NCBI GenBank assembly: GCA_946894095.1
Contig: OX335653.1
Span: 2,733,001-2,797,000 of the forward strand
DNA length: 64,000 nt
Direction of reading: 5' to 3'
From: Incurvaria masculella
Taxonomy: Eukaryota; Arthropoda; Insecta; Lepidoptera; Incurvariidae
Position 1 is the first letter of the stretch. Each line of letters starts with the position of its first letter. Under the pieces are notes generated by a model. That model had not been told where the DNA came from and did not search any database. It saw nothing but the letters and a program-made list of their open reading frames with translations. Below are positions 12,101 through 21,339 of the stretch, one piece after another. The translations under genes were made by a program, and so were the position numbers.

Positions 12101-15100
12101 ATCAAGCGAGCAAAACAAAGAGTGAGACGGGCACTCACCAGAAAGAGCCAGCCACGCCAGCGTAAAACTCAGCCCGGTGACGTTGAGGAACAGCTGCCGG
12201 CGGCCCGGACCGACCATGTCGGACAGGTAGGTCATGACAAGCGTGCCGGGCCCGCCGATGAGGAAGCCGTTGACGGCGCGCGCGGCCACCAGGTGGCTGA
12301 ACTGGCGCACGGAACTCTGGCCGAGGGTCAGCGCGGCGTCCGCGAGCAGCGTCAGGGCGAGCGTTCGCTTGTGGCCGAACACGTCGGCCACTATGCCCCA
12401 GAGGAAGGCGCTGGCCACTCCGCCTGCAACGAGGCATACCTTACCATACCATACTTAAGGTACCCGTACATGGGCAACTAAAGTTGCTGAACTTGCAGCA
12501 ATGTGTCTCTATTTCGTCGTCACGACAACATACAGCAACCTCTGGCGACATGGTTTATGGTCAAGAATGGAACCATTCATGGAGCAATTAATTGCCCGCA
12601 TGTGGCGAGCAAACGCACGGATACGTGGCAATTCGATAAACAACTCACGGGTGATCATTCATGGATCATGGGTTATGGTATGGAGTGATGTGGAGCAATT
12701 ATATAGCTCCATATAGCTGGGATGATTGCCGAAAATATATTGGGGTTGCTCTATATTGCTCCATCTCCACCTCGCTCGAGGCCGAACACGTCGGCCTCGA
12801 GCGAACGCTTGCCGGTGTCATAAATACACGATATTTTTACATTATGAATCCCAATATCATTAGTACGAAACCTATACTTCATACCTACTATTAATATACT
12901 AATTTTATGTAATAGTATCAAAAACTAGATATCTTTGATCCCAAAAGGATTGCCACAGTCAGTTCAAGAGTAAGCAAACGTCAGCCTCAGTGGCCCAGTG
13001 GCGCGACACTTCGGCGATCGCTCTCCGAAGTTAAGCAACGCTGGGTCCGGTCTGGTCTTGGATGGGTGACCATTAGACCGTTGAGAGAGGCTGGCCGTGG
13101 TTCGGATTCCACGTTAAACTGTAGGTCCCCTTCCTTACTTACTAGGTGGTAGGGTTAATCCCGCCCGGGTTGGTACCATCGCATTGAATGAATGATGGTC
13201 GAAGCGGCAATAAAAATTGTCCGTGTTTTCCATCCAGTTCAATGTAGCCGAGCAATATAAGGAAGGTCCTGGCATGGCACCTAGTTCCCATGTGGTGTGT
13301 TGGGCTAATACCATGACAGAAGGTGTGGTATTAGCCATCATGTCCAGTCACATAAAAAAAAAACACTTCAATACAAAATGCACAATATGTCGTTCATCTA
13401 ACTCGTGTGTTTACAGCATTTATGGCAGTTAACCAATTGATAAACATTGACTGCGGCTTACGTACACCGCGTCTGTGCGTACGTGTGCATTTTTGCCATT
13501 TTCTCACGTAGTAACGATAAGAATATAACGTCAACATTGGAACGGGGGACCTAAATGATCCATCTGCATAACAACCAATTGCCGTCTGACCGTAGCGTTT
13601 TCTTACATATTTATAAAGATCACTAACAATAGTCTGATGAAGCCGTGGGCCGTTGCGTTAACTAGCCCTAGCTACGTAAGTTACGAACACAAGCACAATC
13701 CACTCAATTTCTTCAAAAGATTTACAGGCGAGATGCCGTTACCATGGAAATAGCCAATAATAATGCTCCTACATGTTGGATGCTATTAGAAAATGTAACG
13801 ACCGAAGATATCAGAAAGATATGAGAGCGCACAACTCGTTTTCTGTTGGATTTGGTAAGTATGCGCGTACTGGACACCGCCGGTTGGGTATGGTGGAAGC
13901 CTGACACACTCAGTCACTCTTGAAAGCTACGTTGATGATCCCGATCCTGTAGGCGGAGGCCGGCAGCAAGTACGACGACAGCGCGTTCTGGACGCCTATC
14001 GCATTCTGGCTGCGCCGACTACACTCACCGCACATGGAGCCTACGTTGACGAGGCCGATCATGTAGGAGGAGAGGCGCAGCTCGCAGGTGGTGGCCGGCA
14101 GCTTATACGGGGACAGTGCGTTTTGGAGGTAGGTCAGGCATGCTGGAAGCTATGACTACACTCACCGCACATGAAGGCTATATTGACGATGCCGACTCTG
14201 TAGGTGGAGAGCCGCAGCTTGCAGCTGGTGCCGGCACCATATACGACGACGGCGCGTTCTAGATGCCTGTCGTGCATGCTGGATGCGCCGAATACACTCA
14301 CCGCACATGGAGGCTACGACGACGACCCTGTAGGTGAAGAACGCAGCTCGCAGCTGACTGCCGACAGCAGATACGACGACAGCGCGTTCTGGATACTGAT
14401 CGGGCATGCTGGATGCGCAGCGCACACTTACCACACATGAAGATTTCTTTGACGAGCCCGACAGCGCGAACGATGGCAGCGCGTTCTGGACACTACATGT
14501 TGACAAGCCAGACACTATATGTGGAGAGCCGCAGCTCGCATCTGACGGCCGGCGGATCGTACGACGAAAGCGCGTTCTGGACGCCGCCGGTCGGCATGCT
14601 GGATGCGCCGACTACTTACCGCACATGAAGGCTACGTTGACGAGGCCGACCCTGTAGGTAGAGAGCCGCAGCTCGCAGCTGGCGGCCGGCAGCACATACG
14701 ACGACAGGGCGTTTTGCACGCCGGTCATGAAGAACGCGATGGCGCATGCGCAGAGAACACTGTAGCTGAAGCGCCCGTACCCTGGGGGGAAAGATTATTT
14801 CAATTTACCTTACATAAATAATCCAACGGATAAATGAATGTATGACGGAGATTGAGGTGTATTAAACAATGATGTTTACACTAGTATAAAATTACCGTTT
14901 TAGTGATCCGTCACTAAAATAGTCATAAAGTGCATATTAAAACGTAGCTCCGACCTTGCGTTGATCTTAGTTAGACCTTAGTTAGATCTTTTTTAAAAGA
15001 AAATAAAAGCAACGCTGTGTTATATACCATTAATTGTTGACTTTGCTAAGAATAATTACTGAATCTTGCTTGAAGCGAATACTAAAAACCACAAGAAATA

Positions 15101-18100
15101 GGTTAATGTTTAGTGGAGAAGTCAGTTAATCATTAGAGAGGCGTTTTAAGGCCCTGGTACTAGCCAAATCGCAAAGTTAGACGAGGCACCCCAAGTTAAC
15201 TAACTAAGTCTGACGATTAGAAGTGTCATTCTTACAATATATGATTCCTTATCTAGGAATCAACCTATTTTCGTTACCAAATCGCAAAGTTAGACGAGGC
15301 ACCCCAAGTTAACTAACTAAGTCTGACGATTAGAAGTGTCATTCTTACAATATATGATTCCTTATCTAGGAATCAACCTATTTTCGTTAATGTGTGTTTC
15401 CTTTTTCCACATAAAATACATTGCGGAAACGGTGTCCATTTCCGAAATTTTTTGACTGAATGTAAAAATCTAAAAGCAAATTTAAATATTTGTTTATGCA
15501 TATATGCTGTTTTTTGGTAAGGCTAGAAATCATATTACCTTCAGATTTATAATGTGAAAAATCGTCTTTTTTATTATTTTTATTATTTAAATAAATGATG
15601 GAATCAAAAAATATTTCCAATCCATTATCAGTCTGGAGCTCTATTTGGACTTGCTGAGGCGTTTCATTACATAAGTTGACAGGTACATTTGTACAGGTAC
15701 AAGTACAGTAGTTGGGTAGTCCTAGCGCCTTAAGGATCCGTCATGTTAGTGGATATGTGCCTGCGGCTAGGAAATCAGTCAATGTGCAACCTGTGTCTAA
15801 AAATCAATTAAACTCTGCCAACAACCGACAAAGGCCATTACGTCTCTTCTCTGCAAAGTGATGGAGCGCATCATCAACTCTTCGTTGATGAAGCGTCTAG
15901 AGATGAACTCGATCACTCACAGCTTTCGTCAAAATTATGGTCCTAATCGTTCAGCTTAGGATCTCCAAGTTCATCTCACAAGATATGGGCGACGCGCTCG
16001 AAATCATGTCGAATTTGGCCATCGGCCTGGATAGCGAGAGTTCTTTTTACAGGGATCTCTCTTTAATTAATGTGTCCTCGCTTCACGGTCGATTATAAGT
16101 ACATACATGTCACATTCCTATGTAATAAATACCTAAAAACTAAAATATAAATTTAAACTATTTTTATTTTTTAATTATTCTGAAAAAACTTTTATATTTC
16201 GAGTGAAAAGAATATTGTAGATACATACATTGGACACTGAATGACGTGTCAAATCAGCAACGCATAATATTTACCGTATACGCTACCCGCGCCGCGTATC
16301 CGATGTGTACGCGCCCACACACATAGTATCACGAGTTACGGTTTAGCCTGACAGAACCTTAGACCAAAACACAAGGCCAAAATATTTTCATGCGAAACAA
16401 AACATTAATTTGCAGTAATGTTTTTTGTATTGCTTTGAAATAATACAGAAAATTATTACTAAAATCCCACTCCCTCCATTAGTTTTTCTTAGTAATTTCG
16501 AAAAATTCAACAATATATTTTATGTTTTCTGTAACTTTGTAGCCAAGAATGTTTATACTTATATATATATATTTTTTATGTGACTGGACATGGATGGCTA
16601 ATACCACAAGTTCTGTCATGGTATTAGCCCAACACACCACATGGGAACTAGGTGCCATGCCAGGACCTTCCTTATATTGCACGGCTACATTGAACTGGAT
16701 GGAAAACACGGACAATTTTAATTGCCGCTTCGACCATCGTTTATCCAATGCGATGGTACCAACCCGGGCGGGATAAACCCTACCACCTAGTAAGTAAGGA
16801 AGGGGACCTGCAGCTTAACGTGGAATCCGAACCACGGCCAGCCTCTCTCAACGGTCGAATGGTCACCCATCCAAGACCAGACCGGACCCAGCGTTGCTTA
16901 ACTTCGGAGAGCGATCGCCGAAGTGTCGCGCCACTGGGCCACTGAGGCTGACAAATATTGTAGATATAAATGTAATGAAAAAAGGAAAACAGTATTTTTT
17001 TATGTAACTGGACATGGATGGCTAATACCGAATTGACCGTCCGATATTACCTAATACACCACATGGGAACTAGGTGCCATGCCAGGATCTTCCTTAAATT
17101 GCTCGGCTACATTGAACTGTTGTGAGTTGGATATGTGCATTTCGCCACGAATGCTGCTCCATGGTTCGACGGTTACCCATTTAGACACCTATCCCGCCCA
17201 ATATTGTTATTTCACATACGAGTATCCTCGAATTTACATCGTTTATCATATGGTCGAAGCGGCAATTAAAAATAGTCGTCGTCTTCCATTAAGTTCAAAG
17301 CTCAAAGCTTCTAATTTCAAGCTAAAATCATGACAATTTGGTATCACCCGTCCAAATGCATTTCCGTAAACGCATTTCGTAGGTGCTTACGCCGCCATAG
17401 TGGTCAGTAGCATAGATATAACTTAAAATATCTTTGGTCAGTAACATGGCTGGCTCGGGGTTTCAACTCACCGGCGAGATGCAGGGCTGTGTCGAAGTCC
17501 GCCACCTCCACCACGCCTTCGGGCGCCTTGGCGGGAGTGGAGGGGGCAGCTGCCACCCCTAAAATGTGTTCTTTATTAGTCATGAATGTAGCCCGCTTTA
17601 AGAACGGCCCGTAAGCTATGCTCCCCATACAAACGTAGTTTACTTATCATTTAAAAACCGCTGTTCCATGCATGCTTTTATTTTTTTGAAAAATCCAAAC
17701 CGAATCAGATGAAAACAAAAACAAAATCTTCATACTAATTTTGTTATCTCTGTGGTTTGACTCAGTATACATTACCGAAAAAAAAAAGGCATGCAGACAC
17801 AGATATTTGTTACCAGATATGTGATACCAAATATCAAGTAAATTGCTACAGTGGTTTTCAAATGATTAGTAAACTACGTTTGTATCTGATGCTTACGGGG
17901 GCACCTTAACATCTGACGATAAACAGTATTTTTTTCCTTTTTCAAAATAGTTCTATACCACTGCTCGGCCCACAGAAGAGAAAAGGAGTGAGAAGTGGCA
18001 TGTGGTCGTTAACGTCATTCGGCCGTATGGGTGAAGTGTGCATATAATCGTATGAGTTTTAACTTTTCAAACTCAATTTTAATTAAAATAAATTTAACTT

Positions 18101-18409
18101 TATTTTTTTATTTCTTGAAATTCTTGATGATAATCGCGGAATTTTGAAATCGTTAATTAGTAATCTAAGCTTTATTTGCGTTTTCTTGATTTTTATTATT
18201 ATTCCAACCTACTTGGAATATTGATTACACAGTATCCTTTAATTTAATTCGAGTTAATTAAAATATTTAAAAACTCATGTCGTTCTGGGAATGCATAAGT
18301 AGCGGTAAGAATCAAAGAGTCAATTTTGATATGCTTAAATCTTTCGGTTAAAAAATGTAATGAAGAAGCACTTACTTGGCGCGTTATTTGATGAGATCTT
18401 TCGTACCAT
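5916..18409 (-). CDS. SV2-like major facilitator transporter, exons 1-7 (3' end off window)
   Basis: Seven minus-strand exons (18376-18409, 17472-17558, 14620-14781, 12139-12423, 7941-8173, 6494-6663, 5916-6195) join with matching phases into 1251 nt, 417 codons, open throughout. The product resembles synaptic vesicle glycoprotein 2-like members of the sugar-porter MFS. Visible marks are an acidic N-terminal stretch ending [23 protein letters not shown] motif A (DVFGHKRT) after the second helix, a PESPR motif after helix 6, helix 7, and then a long hydrophilic loop. Known insect SV2-like proteins are plasma-membrane or vesicle proteins with 12 helices; helices 8-12 are absent here and must be encoded left of base 1. 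Substrate cannot be told from sequence. GC-rich exons contrast with AT-rich introns full of transposons. Confidence 0.9.
6250..6310. repeat. Small inverted repeat in transporter intron 6
   Basis: CCACAGAAATC and GATTTCTGTGG are perfect 11-bp arms separated by GGAATTCA, with partly matching GTTACCA outside them. Possibly a MITE core. Confidence 0.5.
6494..6663 (-). CDS. Transporter exon 6: cytosolic loop and helix 7
   Basis: The acceptor is GAAAAATTTTTCAG-like (intron end ..TTTTTCAG) before GTCAAGAAGTTG. It encodes [20 protein letters not shown] then a hydrophobic run [14 protein letters not shown]. The previous exon ends EFP in phase 0, so the join reads EFPVKKL, which fits SV2-like proteins. 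The donor needed to keep the frame is GC followed by GTAGGT, which is weak. Using the next GT would put a TAG stop in frame. Confidence 0.8.
6670..7940. other. Transporter intron 5; no gene
   Basis: Intron sequence. It contains a perfect 13-bp hairpin (AATATTGAGGTGA at 7052 and its complement near 7074) and, at about 7600-7710, a piece of a dispersed repeat (CCCATACAAACGT block) also seen near 17600-17900, 48900-49000 and 52250-52400. Nothing else recognised. Confidence 0.5.
7941..8173 (-). CDS. Transporter exon 5: helices 5-6 and PESPR motif
   Basis: The acceptor is CATTGCAG before CGATGGCG; the donor is GAGTTCCCG followed by GTGGGT. It encodes [10 protein letters not shown], a hydrophobic run [20 protein letters not shown], then [20 protein letters not shown] and [19 protein letters not shown] after helix 6 is a signature of the sugar-porter MFS; the NTGKP segment is typical of SV2-like proteins. 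Length 233 nt; phases match exons 4 and 6. Confidence 0.92.
8332..9480 (+). mobile_element. Non-autonomous Helitron, copy A of a tandem pair
   Basis: Starts TCTAATAAATAATATAAAGG and ends CCGGGTACCGCAGCTAG followed by T: Helitron ends (5' TC, 3' CTAG) with a GAGCGGAGCCGGGT palindrome just before the terminus. It contains a (GGAT)n run at about 8370-8411 and, at about 9090-9210, a piece of the 5S-headed SINE. No Rep/helicase. It lies in transporter intron 4. A near-identical copy B follows directly. Confidence 0.85.
9481..10611 (+). mobile_element. Non-autonomous Helitron, copy B, head-to-tail with copy A
   Basis: Begins TAAATAATATAAAGGGG directly after the CTAG of copy A, lacking the first five bases of the element, and ends with the same GGGTACCGCAGCTAG. 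It differs from copy A by a handful of changes and a shorter GGAT run (about 9511-9548). Copy A also has an extra GCTT near 8751. Confidence 0.85.
10612..11129. repeat. Lepidopteran dispersed repeat (AACCGACTTCAAAAAAAGGA family)
   Basis: From about 10785 the sequence reads TTTTTTTAACCGACTTCAAA then AAAAGGAGGAGG, ATATCAATTCG, GTGAACCGATTTTGACG and a long tract to about 11130. I recognise this as a repeat common in lepidopteran genomes. A short inverted piece is at about 27010-27035. No coding capacity. Confidence 0.6.
11130..11400. mobile_element. Foldback element with (TTAGG)n in the loop
   Basis: The left arm (about 11140-11237) and right arm (about 11296-11395) are inverted repeats sharing ACCGACTTCAAAGAAAAAGC, TTTTTGTAGTTACG and TGTTATTTTT in opposite orientation, ending at GTCAGCC and GGCTGAC. 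The loop holds six units of GGTTA at about 11239-11269. Confidence 0.75.
11401..12138. other. Transporter intron 4, no gene; SINE tail fragment at about 11785-11860
   Basis: Low-complexity T-rich sequence, then GGTGCTGGCATGGCACTAAG..CCCATGTGGTGTGTTAGGC, the 3' part of the SINE body. Nothing else recognised. Confidence 0.55.
12139..12423 (-). CDS. Transporter exon 4: helices 2-5 with MFS motif A
   Basis: The acceptor is CGTTGCAG before GCGGAGTGG; the donor is TTTCTG followed by GTGAGTGCC. It encodes [20 protein letters not shown] (motif A: D-x2-G-H-K-R), then [13 protein letters not shown], a conserved [18 protein letters not shown] segment and a last helix [17 protein letters not shown]. 285 nt; entry phase 2 nt and exit 1 nt match neighbours exactly. 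Confidence 0.93.
12455..12785 (+). mobile_element. MITE, CCCGTACAYGGGCAACTA family, 3' end altered
   Basis: Starts GTACCCGTACATGGGCAACTAAAGTTGCTG and shares long blocks (GCAATTAATTGCCCGCATGTGGCGAGCAA, in pieces) with copies at 41971-42312 and, inverted, 46914-47277. In those the opposite end is the inverted repeat TTGCCCGTGTACGGG. Here that end is replaced at about 12775 by a piece resembling exon 4. Confidence 0.7.
12981..13362 (+). repeat. 5S rRNA-headed SINE, full length with poly(A)
   Basis: The head reads CTCTCCGAAGTTAAGCAACG, then CTGGGTCCGGTCTGG, TCTTGGATGGGTGACC: this is the 3' half of 5S rRNA (CCGAAGTTAAGCAACG..GGTCAGTACTTGGATGGGTGACC) with moderate change. The body follows (GGCCGTGGTTCGGATTCCAC, ACTAGGTGGTAGGGTTAATC, CCCGCCCGGGTTGGTACCAT, AAGGAAGGTCCTGGCATGGC) and ends ATTAGCCATCATGTCCAGTC then poly(A). 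Other full copies: 16571-16953, 27497-27878, 39222-39594. Confidence 0.88.
13365..13917. other. Transporter intron 3; no gene
   Basis: AT-rich intron with nothing recognised before the exon-3-tail array begins near 13918. Confidence 0.5.
13918..14619 (-). repeat. Tandem array of exon 3 tail plus splice donor (about 5 copies)
   Basis: Directly downstream of transporter exon 3 (in transcription) are about five degenerate copies of its last about 95 nt plus about 40 nt of intron. Each contains the block CTACGTTGACGAGGCCGA or a variant, the GAGCCGCAGCTCGCAG block and GACGACAGCGCGTTCTGGA (plus-strand reading). Each ends with the donor, minus strand TGCG then GTGAGT or GTAAGT. Donors fall at about 14026, 14163, 14299 and 14430, so the period is about 131-137 bp, with a longer last unit (187 bp) that has an internal duplication. 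The 5' half of the exon, with its acceptor, is not copied. Confidence 0.85.
14620..14781 (-). CDS. Transporter exon 3: helix 1 and first loop
   Basis: The acceptor is TTTCCCCCCAG before GGTACGGG; the donor is ATGTGCG followed by GTAAGT. It encodes [20 protein letters not shown] (helix 1) and then [20 protein letters not shown] to the start of helix 2. 162 nt, entry phase 2 nt and exit 1 nt, matching exons 2 and 4. Its 3' 95 nt is the parent of the array at 13918-14619. Confidence 0.92.
14785..15145. other. Transporter intron 2; no gene
   Basis: AT-rich, nothing recognised. Confidence 0.4.
15146..15733 (+). mobile_element. TTAA-flanked MITE (piggyBac-like ends), with internal 113-bp duplication
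   Basis: TTAA at 15146-15149 and 15730-15733 bounds the element. Ends are GGCCCTGGTACTAGCC and, reverse complemented, GGCGCTAGGACTACC. A second copy in opposite orientation is at 28222-28701. Here the block starting CCAAATCGCAAAGTTAGACG is present twice in direct tandem (15164-15276 and 15277-15389), apparently identical; the other copy has it once. Confidence 0.78.
15825..16135 (+). pseudogene. Jockey-like LINE reverse transcriptase fragment joined to LINE 3' end
   Basis: The frame at about 15830 reads [17 protein letters not shown] sequence, equivalent to the [18 protein letters not shown] motif of jockey-type reverse transcriptases, followed by [21 protein letters not shown]. It breaks soon after. 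From about 16045 it joins a non-coding 3' end (TTAATGTGTCCTCGCTTCAC, GGTCGATTATAAGTACATAC, ATGTCACATTCCTATGTAAT) that is also the tail of the SINE at 59541. Confidence 0.65.
16140..16570. other. Transporter intron 2; no gene
   Basis: AT-rich, nothing recognised. Confidence 0.4.
16571..16953 (-). repeat. 5S rRNA-headed SINE, full length, minus orientation
   Basis: Inverse of the 12981 copy: begins (plus strand) TTTTTTATGTGACTGGACAT and ends at the 5S-like head CGTTGCTTAACTTCGGAGAG..GCCACTGAGGCTGAC. Very similar to the 12981, 27497 and 39222 copies, so a recent family. A second, broken minus copy follows at about 16990-17125. Confidence 0.88.
16990..17300 (-). repeat. SINE fragments
   Basis: At 16990-17125, TATGTAACTGGACATGGATG..GGGAACTAGGTGCCATGCCA..CGGCTACATTGAACTG is the 3' half of the SINE. 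At about 17250-17295 is a short plus-orientation piece (GGTCGAAGCGGCAATTAAAA). Confidence 0.65.
17472..17558 (-). CDS. Transporter exon 2: acidic N-terminal tail
   Basis: The acceptor is CACATTTTAG before GGGTGGCAGC; the donor is CTCGCCG followed by GTGAGT. It encodes [20 protein letters not shown] then FDTALHLAG, joining exon 3 as LAGYGRFSY, the usual SV2-like start of helix 1. An in-frame ATG 25 nt upstream of the acceptor could start an alternative transcript. Confidence 0.88.
17559..18375. other. Transporter intron 1 with dispersed repeat at about 17600-17920
   Basis: The repeat at 17700-17900 (AGGCATGCAGACACAGATATTT, TTCAAATGATTAGTAAACTACG) is shared with about 52250-52380. Otherwise AT-rich and empty. 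Confidence 0.5.
18376..18409 (-). CDS. Transporter exon 1: start codon and first 11 residues
   Basis: Minus strand GTGAAA then ATGG gives a good start context. The exon reads [11 protein letters not shown] plus one base, then GTAAGTG as donor. The one-base phase fits the two-base phase of exon 2. No other upstream exon with a start and matching phase was found. Short, so less certain than the rest. Confidence 0.62.
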
Positions 18410-18760
18410 TTTCACAAATCATATACAGCCACGTGCAACAAATTTTCAGCACTTTCCAAAAATCCCTTGTCCAAGCAATTTCGGCTGATCAACCAACCGA
18501 ACGCACTTTTCCCGAACTTGCGCGCTCTCCGTCGCGTTCATAATTTTAACACTCAATGATTTCGAAATCAGAACGTCTACGAACAGCATTCGATTACTAC
18601 AAATATTTCTGTTACCGGCGTTCGATATTTGAAAATTAAAAAAACGTTACACGTTTCGCGCGTTTTTTCGCGCGCGCCACATTTGCCCGCGCTAACTAGA
18701 CTGCAGAGGCGGACGACCGTTTTGCCGTAGAGTCAACACAGTAACAAGACATCGAATTTT
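18410..18760 (-). promoter_or_regulatory. Likely 5' UTR and promoter region of the transporter gene
   Basis: Upstream of exon 1 the sequence becomes GC-richer than the surrounding introns (GCGCGC and GTCGCG words at 18520-18690). No TATA box or clear initiator can be fixed. The call rests on position and base composition. Confidence 0.35.
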
Positions 18761-18934
18761 ATCCACTCTATCGATTTCATGTTTCTTTGCGGCCTGCTGC
18801 CAGAAGTCAGAAAGGCATGGAGAGGATCAACTCAATGATAAAGTTAAAATAAGCATACTGGCGCGGTCAACCTTTCCCCACGTACTACATACGTAACATA
18901 ATATATACATGGAGGTGAAGAATATATGGAGAAA

Positions 18935-20037
18935 CTAGCTGCGGTACCCGGCTCCGCTCGGGTTAGTGTCAGCTAAATTATCTCATGGATAAAATGTAGC
19001 CCACATGACTGGTCCAAAATAGGGTCAAACTGGACCCAGGACAATGTATCCATGTACCAAATTTAATCAAGATCGTTCGAGCCGAAATAGCATGATTTAA
19101 TGAGAAACATCCAATAATTCCCATTTAGAGCTTCGTTGACGTTTGGTGGCTATTTAAAAAAAAACATTTGCCGCGAGAACCTTTCTGCACTTTCACTGCT
19201 ACATTGCTTACCTAGTAAGTAACGTGTAACGTAGGTAAGTTTTGCGTGGACTCCAACCCACAGCCAGCCTCAACATCGAAAACAGTAACCCATCTCGAAC
19301 CTGACTGCTCCCAGAGATGCTATACATTGATAAAATACGCATATAAATCAGGTAAGTGGTTCGCATGTTATAAGACTTTAAGACTCACTACTTACCCTTC
19401 TGGTAAGTTTTTAATAGAATCAGGCTAGACGTAGATACAATGCACATCTAAATCGAGTAATTGGTTCTCAAGGATTTTATTCTGTTGGTCGCTCCTCCGG
19501 CGATTTAGCGGGATGCCAAGTAGTCCTAAAGTTGCAGGAAATACCAAGCCGTACTTCAGTAAAAGTAAGCGCTGCCACCGCCGTGCATAGCATTGCAGTT
19601 TGTATGACAGCCCCATCTTAGCGTAAGCGGAACTGAATTCTATTTAGCCAATCCTAATTCCCGGGTAGTTAAATGTACATGTACTAAGTTTTACAAATCG
19701 CTAGTGCCTTGAAAATTCGCCAAACGGACACCAAACAGTCACGACGTCTGCCCTCCCCCCGCCGCCACTCCCCGCCACCGCCCCCGGCTCCTCTCCCCCT
19801 AGTGTGAAGTAGCGCTACCGGCATCGTTTTCGCAGCCCCGTGAAAGTTCTAAAGCCCATGGGCACATAAATTGTAGCCTATGTGTTATTCTAATGTATAA
19901 GCTATATTATTGTAAAGTTTCATTAGAATCCATTCAGTAGTTTTTACGTGAAAGAGTAACAAACATCCATCCATCCATCCATCCATCCATCCATCCATCC
20001 ATTATTACAAACTTTCCCCTTTATATTATTTATTAGA
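18935..20037 (-). mobile_element. Non-autonomous Helitron, copy C (same family as 8332-10611)
   Basis: On the minus strand it runs from TCTAATAAATAATATAAAGG (20037) to GGGTACCGCAGCTAG (18935), with the (GGAT)n run at about 19966-20002 and the same captured 5S-SINE piece. It lies just upstream of the transporter promoter region. Confidence 0.85.
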
Positions 20038-20039
20038 TA

Positions 20040-20820
20040 ACTTCCATACAACGAGCGCGCAAAAAATGACGACACGCGACTTACAACACATTTGTAGCGC
20101 AGTGATGAAAACGGAGAAAAATCCAATTTGAAGTCTCCCAAATTGGTAGGTAAATTGATAAAGATAAGAACTATTTTTCAATAAACAAGATGGTCGTTAC
20201 GTCATTCTTCATTCGTAATGATGTATTCAGCGAGAGCCGAAACAAAAGCCAAATTCCTCCGGCGGCACAATTGAGGTGTCGACACTTTTTTAATGAATAT
20301 AATATATCTCTCGGATACTTCTACTGCATGTTTAATCTGTGAGCACTTAACAATCAGAGTGGTCCAAAGAAAAAAACGCGGCAATCAAGAAGTGTAAAAG
20401 CTGGACTGGAAACAACATTTTTTATTAAATAATAAAATAAATCGTGCTTAGACCAAGAAATCCAATTCAAGCACCTCAATTCCACTGCATGCATATTTTT
20501 TGAGCGCGCATTATTACATTTGATTCAAGACTTCAGCCGTCATACTAATAAACATTTCTTATTTATCTGCTGACATAAAGATCTTATAGGATTCATTACT
20601 GATAATCTTAGAATAGAGAAAGAAAATGCAACCTGCGCCCACTAGTATTCATACGAAATGGACTCGAATCAGGCATCCGTCACTCCTAAATACCTACTGA
20701 GATCTTCACCTACGGCGCTTGGGAACCCGAGGTTCCAAATTCAGTCAGGGCCGCCGCGCACACGCTCGCACGTCCACGACGTCCAGTCGTTTCGGAAAGA
20801 GCAGTTTCGCCGTTTTTATT
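20040..20820. other. No gene recognised; GC-rich segment at 20690-20820
   Basis: Mostly AT-rich. From about 20690 it becomes GC-rich (GGGCCGCCGCGCACACGCTC) and leads into the THAP start codon at 20828, so it looks like a promoter and 5' UTR. Confidence 0.4.
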
Positions 20821-20827
20821 CCTAATT

Positions 20828-20941
20828 ATGTCTAATCATCATAGAATTAAATATAATAGCTGTTGCGTGAACGGATGTCATAGTACACAGAAGAATTTGA
20901 AGTTACCTTTCTTTACGCTACCGAAATATTCTGAAAGATGA
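20828..20941 (+). pseudogene. THAP-type zinc-finger N-terminus, truncated
   Basis: ATG opens MSNHHRIKYNSCCVNGCHST then QKNLKLPFFTLPKYSER and a stop. The CCVNGC..FFTLP pattern is the start of a THAP domain (C-x2-4-C zinc ligands, then F-x-x-P), a DNA-binding domain of cellular factors and P-element transposases. The later Trp, the second Cys/His pair and the AVPTIF box are absent, and no GT donor sits at the end. It is either a truncated gene or a transposon relic. Confidence 0.6.
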
Positions 20942-21199
20942 TTTTGTTTTTTAGTTTCAGGTTTATTGACGTTTTGCCTTTATCTAAGTGGGTATGTGGT
21001 ATCGTGTTATGAGGGACCTATTGAATTGACACGTATTTGACTGGTATCAGCACAGCACTTTTTTATACATTAGGTAGTATTTATCCATGTATTACAAGGA
21101 AAAACAACATAAATTGGTTTCGTCTAGTGTAAGAATAATGGGCAATCATTCGTGGCAGCTCCAGGTACTTATTGCCTATTCTTCTTTGCTGCATGTAGT

Positions 21200-21335
21200 T
21201 TGTTTTTTGCCATACCAGGACCTTCCTTTCATGAGCACGGCGATATTGAACTGATTGGAAAACACGGACAATGTTTCATTACCATTTCGACCATCCTTTT
21301 ATCAAATGTGATATTATCAACCCGGCCTTAATCAA
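21200..21335 (-). repeat. SINE fragment
   Basis: GCCATACCAGGACCTTCC, TTGAACTGATTGGAAAACAC and ACCATTTCGACCATCC are the inverted SINE body; both ends are missing. Confidence 0.65.
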
Positions 21336-21339
21336 CAAT

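Noticed and set aside
12981..13100. A 5S rRNA gene
   Set aside because: Only the 3' half of 5S-like sequence is present, diverged, joined to a body and poly(A), and repeated at several loci. It is a SINE head.
13918..14619. CRISPR-like spaced repeats
   Set aside because: The units are exon-derived, diverged and contiguous, with no unique spacers; the host is an animal.
13981..14660. Plus-strand open frames over the exon 3 tail array
   Set aside because: They run through repeated antisense exon sequence and have no known motif.
16549..16945. Open frames repeated across the SINE copies (for example at 16549, 27263, 39192)
   Set aside because: They follow SINE body sequence in whatever frame is open, with no motif and no consistent start.
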